Part shown: piece by piece, positions 1 to 12,222 of the stretch | How positions within the stretch are numbered: position 1 is the first letter of the stretch | Layout of the letters: each line of letters begins with the position of its first letter | NCBI GenBank assembly: GCA_018907035.1 | Contig: JACCIC010000004.1 | Coordinates: 1,908,501 to 1,972,500 of the forward strand | Direction of reading: 5' to 3' | DNA from: Sycobia sp. Sy_11 | Lineage: Eukaryota; Arthropoda; Insecta; Hymenoptera; Epichrysomallidae | DNA length: 64,000 bases | Notes under the pieces: model-generated | What the model was told of the DNA's origin: nothing | What the model saw: only the letters and a program-made list of their open reading frames with translations | Database searches by the model: none | Made by a program: the position numbers and the translations under genes

Positions 1-780
1 TATAATAAAGAAGAAACGACTTTATGTGCAATATTATAGCATGCAATTATATATATACATATATATAGCCTTGAAGATACAAATACAACTTCCTGAATGT
101 ATGATTTTAGACTTACAAAACAAAAAAAAATTGAAATAGACATTTCTAATATATAGATATAATGCATTTCATATTCATTAATTATTTATTATATATGTGA
201 TTTTTGTACAAATAGTCATTGAATTAGTTCATTCTCACAAAGTTCAGGCAGTAGATATTCATTAAATAATATAAATATAACTTGTATAATACAGTAAACA
301 GAAGCTGTAATTTGAAGTCGCATTCCCATTACATGTTTCGTTTCTGAACGCTTTTTGGCCTAAATGTCATTGCAATCAGAGCTTATTTACTTCAATAATA
401 ATATCCTTAAATTTTACATTTAACGAACTGATATGGAAATTATCATTTAAAAGTAGAAAGTTAGAGGTTCCCAATGACACGATAGTCTTTTTCTCATAAA
501 AACTCGCGTTAGACTTTGCAAAACTCCATGTACATGAGTTTCGATTTCTTTGAAAATATTGGACGGAAGATGAATAAACTAAAACACAGCTATTGCTGTC
601 TACTAAGCACTTCTGGAAAGGAACTGCCATAAAAAAACTGCCATACAAATATGAACAATTGAACAGAATTGATTTTTCGTTTTATCATATCCACAATATT
701 ATATACATAGGTACGTAAATGCATAAGTTTTGAACGTTCAATATGCCGGTATTAGCGATCGTTGATTGCAATATCGCGAG
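1..780. other. AT-rich intergenic DNA, no gene seen
   Basis: AT-rich sequence with short (AT) runs and poly-A or poly-T tracts. The one reading frame here (90 codons, minus strand, 376-648) resembles no family I know and has no start or splice context worth noting. I see no RNA gene. Confidence 0.6.
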
Positions 781-784
781 TATA

Positions 785-1135
785 CTGCCCCCCCCCCCTT
801 CGACCTAGCCAAACGAGATTAACCGCCGCGCGCCAATGCCGAGGGACGAGCCAGCCTTATTCGAACACTTATGAGGGGGGAGGTGGGGAATATACGAAAC
901 TCATTTAATCAATTGCCGAAGGAATTCCGCGGCTATATATACGTAGCGCCTCGGACACCGCGAAGTTTTGCCGGCTCGAGCGCTCACTGCTATCCGTTGA
1001 TTTGCGAATGCAGCACGTATACACAAAACTATATACTGCTCGGGGATTACTCTAGTCCGGGCAAAGCTCAATGCTTAACTTGTTACTCGGTGCTTTTTGC
1101 GAGCCTGAATTAATGCGCTCCGAGTGGGCCTGGTC
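785..1135 (+). promoter_or_regulatory. GC-rich island with TATA element, promoter-like
   Basis: An abrupt GC- and CpG-rich block inside AT-rich DNA. It opens with a poly-C run (about 789-798) and contains CCGCCGCGCGCC-type sequence. A TATATATA element lies at 934-941, with GC-rich sequence about 30 bases downstream where a start site would fall. An 80-codon frame (871-1113, +) spans the TATA and matches nothing I recognise, so I do not call it a gene. The promoter reading is inferred from composition and the TATA box only; an enhancer or a chance CpG cluster is equally possible. Confidence 0.25.
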
Positions 1136-2625
1136 GTAAGTTCCGATACGACTGACCGGTATAGATATTTTGCAGGAATGTATGTCTGGTATAAAGTAGT
1201 GTTATTTGTTTTGATACTGAATCGTAAAAAACATAATTTTCAAATATTCTAAGCTTTTTAAGATTTTTTTAATGTCAAAAGTTCAAACATGACATTAAAT
1301 AACAAGATCACGTAAAATAAAGTTAGACTAATCAAAATTCTAATAATAGGTTCAAACGATTGAGAACTCAATATTTCCTTCTAAAAAAACAGTTCCTCTT
1401 ACGACGCTTTTTTTAAAATTTGTTAAAATTGAATAATTTTGTTTACAAGGTCTTTCACATTTATAGAAATTCCTTTTACGCATTTTCAAAAAAAACATCG
1501 CTCCTTTATAATTATTTTCAAGTTCGTTTATTTGATTACTATAAATTATTCGAATGAAATTAAATATTATTTAACTAAATTTTCGTGTTCCTTGTACTAA
1601 TGGAATTAATTTGTATCTGGGAAAATGAATTAATAATATTTTGATCAATTTTTAGGCGCTTCTCCTTCTTGAAAGTAACGCTTTTAAGATATTATTATAG
1701 ATACTGTAATATATGAAATTGAATAGCTACAATCTAATATCCTTCAAGTCATGTATTTGGTTCAAAAGTTACAAAAGTTTCAATGAACAAACTTTTACAC
1801 TTTTGCTTATTAAATAAAGATAGAAAAATTTAAATTTCGTTTATGGATAAGCGTTGCTTCTGGATAAAAGAAAAACTGTTTAGTAAACTAATAACTTGAT
1901 AAATACTATTAAAACTTTTCTTCATTGACAACAGTATGGTGAACTGGTTTCACACTGACTTTTATCACTACAAACCAGAAGCCAAAAGACGTAAGGGTGG
2001 TGGATAATATTTAGTGAAAGCCATCTAAAGCGATCTAAAATTCTAAGATTAGCTTGAACGGTCTCTATATATGGTGATGTATATCACGTTTTGTTGACTG
2101 TTTACCTTAAGAAAGGCTGCGTAAATATATAAAGAAGAAAGATGCTGCTTAACTAGGATCTCGCTCTGTGTGTCACGTTCAAATGATGGCCAAATCGTTC
2201 CAAACTAATTTCGCTCCAGAACCGAATCAGAATGAGTGAAGCGTATGTATATTTTCAATGCCCTGAAAAGAATTCTCCAGGAATAAATGCTTCGTTGAAA
2301 TATATAGAACCTATTACCAAACTTGAAATGTATTATGAATTCAAAGACAACTCGTTTTATAAAATAAATTAAGAAACAAGAAATAATCACTGAGCTAAAC
2401 GGATAAATCTTGAAAAAGTGTATCTTACAGGAAAAGTTAAGGGATTAAAATTTATGTAAGACTCTCTAAGTTAGCGAGGTGGCCAAGAATTCAAGTTCCA
2501 TTGCCCGAGTCCTTTTACGTATTTTAAAAACCAATTAAAAAGAAATTATTAAACTAATTGCAATGGACTCAAAATAGACCGGACTGTAATACCAACACCG
2601 AACACTAAAAACGAAACTCGAATAC
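1136..2625. other. AT-rich intergenic DNA, no gene seen
   Basis: Low-complexity AT-rich sequence with no reading frame of recognisable family, no paired inverted repeats long enough to mark a transposon, and no RNA gene that I could fold by eye. Confidence 0.55.
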
Positions 2626-2629
2626 AACC

Positions 2630-3110
2630 GTCACAGCGCGTTACCTCGGCGCCTCCATCACCTCCAGCACTCGATCCGCCGTCGGAAGTGCAGCCTATAA
2701 ATCACTCCCGCGTTGCGAGCGACGAGGAACGCTCCCATTGCATATTTGCGCGTCGCCGCGCATCGGCTGTGCGCGATCATCGGCGTCGGCTTAATCGGCG
2801 AGCCTATGCAATGCGTGTATGGAAGGAACTGCGGGGGTGGGAGGGTGGCGCGGTGTATCGTAATGTATAGAGCTCGTATCGATGTAGAGGGTGAAACGAG
2901 GAAGAGGGGGGTGGAGCACGATCTCCGCTACCTGCAATGCCTGCGCCGTACGAGCGCTCTATACCCATCCTTCTCCCTCCCTGCCTACCGCTCTGTCTTA
3001 CTTTCCGCGTCCGATGGCTACTCTATTATTCTACGATCTCGTGAATACCCTCAGCAGCTGCTCAGGTAAAACTAATGATAATATAGGTAAAGCTACTAAC
3101 GCACCTTTCA
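2630..3110 (+). promoter_or_regulatory. GC-rich island with TATAAATC element
   Basis: A CpG-rich block. TATAAATC lies at 2696-2703 with GC-rich sequence on both sides, the arrangement of a focused insect core promoter. Three overlapping open frames (60-118 codons, +) run through it, but all are Arg/Gly/Ala-rich products of base composition and none matches a known protein. A possible splice donor (CAG followed by GTAAAA) sits near 3064-3070, so a non-coding first exon on the + strand is conceivable but not shown. Confidence 0.25.
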
Positions 3111-4788
3111 GTGGTCGCTGGATAAAGAAAAGAATTACGAATTTATTGAATTTTTCGCAGTCTATCGGACTTTTAGGAATGCGTAATTTATTCATTTATC
3201 CTATAATAAATGTAAATGTATAGTTACTAAGTAGCATGTATATACTTGCGATGGAAATCGAATTCTCGATTTTATTTCTCATAAAAACTATAAGATATAA
3301 AACTCGCTCCACTCTCAGGCGAATGTATCACATTTATTATCACACGTAAACGTGCTAATCCGGAGTTTATTAACAAAATGCCCTAGTTAATGTCGTTGCC
3401 AGCAAGATGAATCGAGGGGATGATAGTAGAAGGGATTGCACGACTGTGATATTTTTCATTTTTTTCTAGCAATGTTGTACGAATCAAGCTTCTACGTCTA
3501 TTTTTGGGATTTAATTTAGAGATTACTCTTATTAATTTTTTAATTTATTTCAAACGAACCAAGCGATGTATTGAAAAAACAACTTCAAATATATTTAACA
3601 TGCAGATATTATAGAATTATTCTAAATGTTTTCAGAACTATACAAAGGAAAATGACGATTTCGATTTGATCTCCTTGACGTCACGAGTTAATTTCTTAAA
3701 TTAATATTCGATAGTTCCAGAAATACAGGCAGTGACAGACGCAAAACGCAAGTAACTGAGCTCGTATTTTAACCGCTAAAACGAATCTGTTCATATTCAT
3801 ATAGAAATTTATATAATTTTCATGCAAAATTATTTTCAATTTATTGTTTAGCTGAGTCATTTTGATTCTGATGCATAACTAGAATTGTTTTACCCTGGTG
3901 GAAGTCCAAACAAATAGATATTGTCCTAATCTGTAGTCGTTAATTACTCTTACTGTAAAATCTCAAAGGGGATAAAACAAAGCGATGCTATAATAATTAT
4001 TTTTCTTTTTTGCGGAGAAAATACAGGGCTTGGATTTTCTGTCTTGAATTAATTTTTTTTTCTTTTTATTGAATAGACTACCATGCTAGGATTCCTATGA
4101 CTATTGAAATGTTCTTCGGCCTCATACTTAACCATCGTCCTCCTAAGAGCGTACAATTTTATTGATTCTGCAGTTATCGTTTCGAGATATTTAAATGGCG
4201 CTTTGATTTCCCCATAAATCCGCACTTTGAATTCATAGGATTCAAAAGGCAGATAATGGTTTCTCGCAGTCTACTCGTGTAAATCATTATTCTGGTCTCG
4301 TGGTCTATCTTATCAGTATTTTTATAGTTAGATAAAAAAATAGTACATCGGCTGAACTCATATCTGTTGAGGTAAGATAACTTATACGACTTAAAATTAA
4401 GATAAATGCATCAAGTGTTTCTGAGTTATTTTTTTACGAACCTGGCAAACCTTGAATAATAACACGTGGTTTAGGGAGGTAATTCTTAGTCTTTTGGAGT
4501 TGATGGAATTATTCAATTTTCAACCCCGGTAAAATCGAATGCAGAAGCGAATACTGCCCTGCTGTACCAACCACGTCAGGGTTTTGTCTCTTCATCCGTC
4601 ATTTTTATGAGAAAAGATCGTGGTTAACAATCATCTGTTAACCGATTGAGAAATAATCGATTTGTTTATGGTATTTAACGTCGCTCTATTTATGCTTCCA
4701 AATACCAGTGTTAATCAATGACGGAGGTTTACGATGTGTTTGTAAACAAAGCACGTGTAAATTATTACAGTGGTGCAGTGTCAATCGG
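3111..4788. other. Intergenic DNA with a CRE octamer and a forkhead-type site
   Basis: No gene seen. A perfect CRE octamer (TGACGTCA) lies at 3676-3683. A forkhead-type sequence (TTTGTAAACAAA) ends at 4750, next to CACGTG at 4752-4757. These are short motifs and carry little weight alone. Confidence 0.35.
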
Positions 4789-4790
4789 AC

Positions 4791-4862
4791 GAGGCCGGGG
4801 TTTGAACTCGGATCACCAAGTTACTAGTCCTTTGCTATGGCGATCGAGCCATCGCAGGCCTC
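4791..4862 (-). ncRNA. tRNA-like sequence (tRNA pseudogene or tRNA-derived SINE head)
   Basis: Read on the minus strand, these 72 bases fold roughly as a cloverleaf. The ends pair (GAGGCC with GGCCTC), a 4-bp D stem (GCGA/TCGC) encloses TGGCTCGA, and a five-pair anticodon stem with one mismatch holds an oversized nine-base loop. The T arm has the B-box core GTTCAAACC. The A-box region (TGGCTCGATCG) is degenerate, the anticodon cannot be assigned, and the T stem competes with the acceptor stem. It is therefore not an ordinary functional tRNA; a decayed tRNA or the 5' head of a tRNA-derived SINE fits better. I found no second copy in the window. Confidence 0.45.
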
Positions 4863-5637
4863 AAATAACCGATTTTAACTTTTATTTTTAACAACCCTAC
4901 TGGTTATAATGTTTTCGAAATAAACGACTTCAGGATCTTCGCCGGGAAAGCCAGAATACAAGGATTCAGGAGTATCAGGAAGGACGAGGGGAGATTTCGT
5001 ATCGGGAGATACATAAAACAAAGTTGGATTATTTTATATATGTAGGTTTATATGGTCAAAGTTTATACTCATGCTACTTGCTTTACTTCTGCTTGTTTGA
5101 TCACCCAAAAAGGAACGACGTCAAGTACACGCATTAAAATCTTATACGTATAGAGCAATATACAATATAGAGCATTGTGTGAACTATGATATAAAAATGC
5201 AAATTTGGCGCTAAAACATTATTTTGAAATCAATGCAAGTTCACAGAGCATGCAAAGCGCAGGCATAGGGGAATATAACCAATGTTTCTTCGGTATAGAG
5301 ACCCTGTTGGACTCTGATTTCTTAGAATAAGGTCCAGCGCAACCGATATAGTTGGACAGTGTCTAGAGTTAGAGCCATTATTTAATTTAAGATATTCGGA
5401 AATAAAATAACATGAAGAACTTACTGTTATCTACTATAGTATCTTTTGAGGTTTAAGAACTCAAAATTTCTTCTAGTGTAAAAGTTTACAAATTTTACAA
5501 ACTATTTTGTAAGCAGCACAATTAACGTATGTTTAAAAAGTAAAATAAAAAAGATGTTTTACTATGTTTAAAATTCAAATTTAACATAAAGTAAGCTGCT
5601 TTAACAAGCAGTAAGATATAATATAACAAAATCAAAA
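4863..5637. other. AT-rich intergenic DNA, no gene seen
   Basis: No supported coding frame, RNA gene or transposon end. Confidence 0.5.
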
Positions 5638-5738
5638 TATTGTTATTGTTGTCCTTGTCGATGTTGTCGTTATTATTCTTATTATTATTATAATTATTAT
5701 TATTGTTGTTGTTATTGTTATTCTTCTTGTTGTTGTTA
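5638..5738. repeat. Imperfect TTR/TTC trinucleotide repeat
   Basis: Interrupted runs of TTA, TTG and TTC triplets. They create a 75-codon minus-strand frame (5522-5749) that is mostly Asn, which is translated simple repeat and not a gene. Confidence 0.85.
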
Positions 5739-5749
5739 ATATATTGCAT

Positions 5750-8700
5750 ATATATAATATTATATTTTTATATATAATAATTGTATATTAACCAAAATGT
5801 ACAATTAAAAAATTAAATAAAAAAAATTGGATATATTTTAAACTCTTGACAAAGTTTAAATTAGGGATGAATTACAACATTATTGGAGAAATGCGAAAAA
5901 TTTTTTTTATTACTGTTATGTCATTCTTTTTTAAGCTAAATGCATTTGATATAGATATATAGACACTCGTATAATAACTGCTGCACTGCGGCATTTCATC
6001 CTATTATGTTTAGTATCAGACTCGACCCGAGTACATACAAAATTTGCGCGATCCATTAAAACTAATGTTTATTGCCGAGATATTTGTGTGCAATATTTAT
6101 TTCCACGAGGGAATTCATTGATCTAGATCTATCGATTTTGTTTCATCTGCAATTAAAACCTATTCAAATGCTCTGATACGATTTATGTTATTTTACTGGA
6201 TATACAGCTGATCTTATAGTATCTTATAGTCTGAAGATTTGAAACAAAATATTATTATAGAAACTGAGGTAACATCTCATATGCTTACTTATAGTCTACA
6301 TGATTCATTTAACAAAGTTCTTTAAAAAATCTTTCTGATAATGCTAAAGAAACCGAGTGAAAAAAATTAAGTCGATAAAAGTAAAAGATAGAAATAGGGG
6401 AGAATCGTAAGCTCTATGCGCATCATTTTTTATTTTCTTTATTAATTCAAATGAGTTATCTATGTATAAACTTTAGAAGTAATCTTTCGATAAAATTAAA
6501 TTAGATTTTTTACATAATGCATACATAGGTGTAATTTACGAAATACATTTTTTTATTTAAGATATGTTTTATATATTTTAAGGAGATAATACAAAACTAA
6601 AATCTAAGGGTTCATAGATGAAAAAAAGTATTTTCAAGATTTTTAAACAATAAGGAACAAGATTTTCAATTATAAATTATAATATTTGATTATTTATTTT
6701 TGGCATTGTGATTCTTTAAAACTAAGCAATTTTAAAACTATAAAATTAATATCAACGAAGCAATAAAGTAATGATAAATTATTAATAAAATAATCATAAA
6801 GTAATCATTCTCAATGCAGCTTTCAAAAAACGCGATTATCTACGCGTAATTGGCGTCATTTTTGGCAGGATACGAATTTCAATGACACAGCGACTTTGCT
6901 TCGGGAAAACAATCGATTACCCCCACCCCATCTCCACATGACCGCAGGCCATGTTAATCTTGTTAAATCGCGTCGACCCTAGATTTATTGACTAATTGTT
7001 ATCGTTGGCTAATTAGTCGGGATGGCTCATATTACGGTGCCCGAGGAAGTACTTCACATTAGATTCTTCAGACATATATTGCACCCTTATCCATAATCTA
7101 TTTCTTTGATATCTTTTAATTATCCTTTTTATCTCTTTCTCTTACAGCTTCTGTTGATGACACAATATTTTTTATGCGCTTGCGTTCGTTTGATAATATG
7201 GCGTCGGAAATAATAAAGTAATTTATTAAAAAATTTAATTTACAATTAATGTTCAACTCAGGCAAATCTAATTTATTCTTTACAATATTATCATGTACCT
7301 ATAGAAACGTAGAAACTAACAAATTGAAATACACAGGAGTGGAAAAGTTAATTCTATTAATAGACAGTTTTTCTCTGTATATTTTTTATACTTTGTACGA
7401 CGTTGCTAAACTAGGATAAGCAAAGATCATGCTTTTTTTGTGAGTATTTATACATATAAAGATGCCTCCATAGCGAGAGTACTAGTAAGAAATTTTTAAC
7501 GAAGAAAATTTTAATATAATCGGTTTGCTAGATGTTTGAAAATTGCAGTTTGATAAATTCGTTATTGTCACAGAAAAAACAAAACGTTTGGTTCAGCAAT
7601 AATAATATTTTCATTCATTTAGAATCTCTTACCACCCGGGAATTTCAAGTTTAAAAATAGAAAATAGTCAAAAGTAGATAAATTTAAGAATAAGCTGAGC
7701 GAAGTAGCAGTTGGTGATTCAATCAATTAATTTTCGTGCTATGCCAATTATCTTGATGAAACGGAACTTCTTTCTTTGCCAAATGCATTCGTTTCTCATA
7801 CAAAACAGCAGAAAATCCACCGAATTGTTGAATTCCCCATATTTGAATATCTTTCCAAAAATTTATTTTTGATAATTTTGTGGCTCAATGACTTCTGTTA
7901 GGCGAACTTACAGCGATACTTCTACTCTGCCATTACTGCAACCGACAAAACCAACTGCTATAGTTTAATTTATACTCTATACATTTTCGTATATTAAACA
8001 TTAATTTCTATTGCCTAACAGTGTCGAATTAAAAATGTCTAATAATTTATCTGTTATGCTGTTATAATTATCATGATATATTTAAATATCTTAATGCTTA
8101 TATATTTATGGTCTTTCGAAATTCCAAATCTTATGTATTCGTTCAAATTTTCAAATTTTCACAATACAATTTTCTATTATATATACTATAGATTTTCTAA
8201 ACTTGATGCATTGCATTTTATGTTTTATATATAAAGTACCTAAATAATCGCTAAGACTTTTAATAGAAATTAATTTGGATATGGTCATCTTTCATGCGAG
8301 TTCTGAAATATAAGTGACGGATTTGGTTCAGATTGTGTAAGATTATTCTTTGATCATTTTCAAAATAAATCCAGTAAGATTTTTACATTTCTAATATATC
8401 GGTACTTTCTTATTTAGAATCAGAATTTATTTATAATTCAATTGGTCAGAGGAATTTTTCTTAACGAGGACCCGCATTTTTAAAACTGGATTCTATGAAA
8501 GAAAACATTTTAAATGGAAAATATCCCAGAAACCCATTTAATTAGAACTATTATTGAAATGTTATTCTTTCTACGAACCCGGTGACAAAAATATGTTTAT
8601 CAAATTTAATTACTAATTGTGAGTAAGAAAGTATTGTATCTTATGAATGAGGCAGCGTTTAGGTTTGAAAAATGGAAAACGTGGGGCTAATTTCGAAAGT

Positions 8701-10335
8701 AATCAGTCACCTCGAATAATCAGCGCCGCAACTGTCACTCATATTTGGCGGCTACTAGTTTGTTAATTGTACCAAAATGTTATTTAACAGCTTTAATTGA
8801 AAAAATGAGTCATGTCAGATTGATTTAATAGCCGAACCATAAAGTGAAGGAAATAGTTCAGAATTAAACGTACTTGTAAGATTTAATACTTATTAATCAA
8901 ACGATTTTGAGTATATCGTGTTAGTAAACGTCATTTTCATTATGATAAATCTGTTTTTCATAATTTTTTTTTCACATTAATTTTAGATATTTTTGCACTG
9001 GTTAAGAAAATTATTATTTTTTACGACAATTCGTAAAACGGAGTTCGATTCGAGCGTAAATGGCTAATTGGTCCGAGCGTAAGAGTAATAATCTAGAAAT
9101 TCGACATACGTAATATTTCAATTAGAGGGATTACAATAATTGAAGAAAAAAAACTTGTGATGCTTTTATTGTAATATCATTATTTACATACAATTGATTT
9201 ATAATTAGAAATAGTTTATACAGCGTACATTATTAACTTATAAAATCACTGTGAATGGCAGGAGAGAGTAAAGGCGATGCAACTTAGTTTATAGTGCACG
9301 CAGCATTGTGCTCCTGACGGTGTCAACGTATTGCAATTATCAAAGTACTTTCAATGATATTATGAAAATGCGCATGAATCTGCATTAAAAAATTTCGATC
9401 TTTTAATAGTTTCCCATTTTACAATTACGCAAGTCTTTGTAGTTGTATGATAATCCAAACATTTAGTCACTGTTCGTGTAGTGGATCCATTTTTTATGCC
9501 GTCCGATTATTACAGATACATTGTAATTTATAAAACACCTGAGAAATTAAATTTATTTCCAACTTAATTTTGATACGTAATAAATGTAGAAAATATGGAT
9601 AGATAAATTGTATGTTCTAAGAAATGCATTATAACTATAATTAGTGTACATTTGAAAATATCATTATATCAATTCTAGAATAACAATACTGCATTATAGA
9701 TGTAAATATACTTGCAACGATAGTCGCTAATACCCGCGAAGAGGGATGTGACTGAAAATAAATAAATAAAAAAAAATGTTGTTGTTCAGTTGTTGAATAT
9801 TGAAAAGAAATTTTCCACATGAATTAATACACGAATTTGACAAATAAATCTACTGATATTTTCAAATAGTTATCTTTAAAGTATGATATATTTTATAGTC
9901 TATGACTCTGTAGTCTACCCATTGCAACTTGCTAAGAATTTTAGCCAATTTTAAGCTTTAATATAAATTCCTAGGAAATAACAAGATTCTCGCTTTATTT
10001 CGATTTAAGCACGTTTACATATACAATTAAACATCAAGTAGGATACGTATTATCTATTGAATTCATAATAAAATAATAATCTAAATCTTGATAGATGGGG
10101 CATTTTATTGCGGAATGGCACGATAAGCTCGCATGTACGGGCAAAAATTAATCGACTTTGCCGCAGTTGTTCATTTATAATTTTAAATATAATCTTTCGT
10201 TAATAAGTATATAGAATATACGAAGGTAAACCATTTTGGCACATCGTTATTATACACAATATAATTATGCAACATTACAGAAATGGGCAAATTTATAGAA
10301 TTTAAAGTAAGCGTGTATTAGCTGACTCGGTTAAA
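5750..10335. other. Long AT-rich gene desert with two conserved-looking blocks
   Basis: No coding frame of note in about 4.6 kb. Two stretches have noticeably more complex sequence than their surroundings: 6835-7060, with clustered TAAT-core sites such as GGCTAATTAG near 7008, and 8640-8830. Either could be a distal regulatory element; that is inference from composition. The rest is AT-rich with short homopolymers. Confidence 0.45.
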
Positions 10336-10339
10336 AAAA

Positions 10340-11720
10340 AAACACCTCGCACAGCCGTGCATATATATGCATGAGCATAAGTCAGCGTCCGCGCGGTCGA
10401 CATCTCCCGCGCTCAACCACCCCTAGTGCACCTATATACGTGCGTCATGCACGTGTGTATATAAAGCAGAGTTCTCGCGCGCGCACGCGCCCACGTGGAA
10501 AACGAGCGACGTTAGTGACACACTAAAGCCAGTCGGTCGTTAGGCGATAGGGCGAAAAAACGCGCGACGGGTCGCGTCGCAGAGGATGAGAGGGAGAGGG
10601 TTGATCGCGGCCAGCTCGTACATAAAAAAAGATAATAATTGTAAACGCGAACTGCCCGTACACACGTGGACGCGTACGTGGATGTATACATGAAAAGTCG
10701 CGCGGGTGCAAAAAAAGACGAACTCCGCCCGAGAGGACCTGCCGCCCCGTCCGCCGTCCAACCCCCTCTCCCGTCGTGGAAATACAGGACGGGAGGAAGC
10801 GCTCGCGAGTATGTGCATGTATACGTACACGTATATAGGGGATGTAGAGCGAGAGAACGAGGGGCCGGGCGGGGGGAGGGAGGACAGCGGCGGCGGCAGT
10901 ATAGGCTGCGGTATATATCAGCGCGTATCGCGCGCGGGCTTATAGTATATGGATGGCCTATGGGCACGCTAACCCACTGACGTCTCTAGGTCACTTCTCT
11001 GTGTATGTGGATGTATGTGTGCGTCGCGCGGGCGCGCGTATAGTACCGCATAGAGCCCTTTCCGCGCGCGCGAGCTCACACACCACCCCGACCCCCCCCC
11101 CACCCCCGCGACAGCGGCGGCGGCGCGGCTCTTCGCGTCGAGACACTGCACACGCGAGTCGCGTCCGCCTTCGTCCCTCTCTGTCCCCTCCCCGCGTATT
11201 TCACCGGATCTCCCCGCGTGTGTACGTGTGTTGGCAATTTGGCTATGTGTGCGTGCACATGCTATATTCATGTGGTGCAAGAGTCTCTGTTGTGCGCACG
11301 AGAGTTGTATGCGTATATACGTATATACACATATAGAATAATAACGAGGCCTGGCCAAGTTGGCAATTTTTCGTTTCGACAGGGGATTTTGCAGGAATTT
11401 TTCGTCCGATTTATGGGCCGCGATATATTTATAGTCTTTCGCTGCATGTACGTGTGTCTGTCTCTATCTCTAACGCCCTTTTTCATTCTCTTTATCTATC
11501 TTCATCTCTATCTATCCGCGTATGCCGACCGTCCGTCCGTGCATCTCCCGCCTACCTTCCTTCCGACTATAGCATTTATATGGATTTTTTTTATCTTTCG
11601 GCACAATGGCGTATTTCAGAATTGGAGTCAGCGAGAGGTTGTGGAGACTCTCTCGTTTATGCCAAAGTAAAAAATTTGCCAACCTAACTGCCTGGAGATT
11701 TCGTTCGTGCATATACGCTC
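10340..11720. promoter_or_regulatory. Large GC/CpG-rich island with TATA and E-box
   Basis: The largest non-coding GC island in the first half of the window. CACGTG lies at 10450-10455, directly before TATATAAAG at 10458-10466, and alternating CGCGCG sequence follows near 10475-10490, where a start site would be. CpG density stays high to about 11,240, including a poly-C tract near 11,093. About a dozen overlapping frames on both strands (60-151 codons) are Arg/Pro/Ser-rich, mutually overlapping, and match no family, so I treat them as composition artefacts. The block may be the promoter and 5' non-coding exon of a gene on the + strand, conceivably a distal Ace-1 first exon 25 kb away, but nothing in the sequence proves transcription. 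Confidence 0.35.
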
Positions 11721-12172
11721 TTTCGAAAAAAGCTTTTCTCCTTGATGATATGTATGTGTGGAACTTAACTAATTCTATTTTTAACTTTATAGCAATGTTT
11801 TGATTTTACACTCTACCTATTTTAAATATTATCTTTTTCAAATTCCCCTCTAATTCCAAACTTTCCAATTTTGAATAAGAATAATTTATTAAATGAGCCG
11901 CTTCAAAAAACAATTTTCATTTCTGGAAGTTATTTATAAATATACAATTAAAATATTAACAAAATTTAAATACATTTAATGAAAGTCATTATTTCAAAGA
12001 ATGTTTAAATTTAATTAATTTAATTATATCATATTTAAAAAGCTTTTTACTATTTTGTTTTAAATATTTTCATTTGCTCTCTTTTTTGCTCTCTAGTTTT
12101 CTAAAGATTATTCAAAGACGAACGGTATAAAATAAATATCTACTATTTGTATCTTTAATACTATATACTTTT

Positions 12173-12222
<50 letters not shown>

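Noticed and set aside
2470..2512. GAGGTGGCCAAG...CCCGAGTCC as a tRNA
   Set aside because: It has a faint likeness to tRNA arms, but I could not pair an acceptor or T stem.
5522..5749. 75-codon Asn-rich frame, minus strand
   Set aside because: It is a translated TTR/TTC trinucleotide repeat.
9040..9110. GAGTTCGATTCGAG and TGGCTAATTGG as tRNA boxes
   Set aside because: The B-like box precedes the A-like box, the wrong order, and the stems do not pair. It is a short direct repeat of CGAGCGTAA.
10512..11670. About a dozen overlapping frames of 60-151 codons in a GC island
   Set aside because: They overlap on both strands, are Arg/Pro/Ser-rich, and match no family. Long frames are expected when stop codons are rare in CpG-rich sequence.
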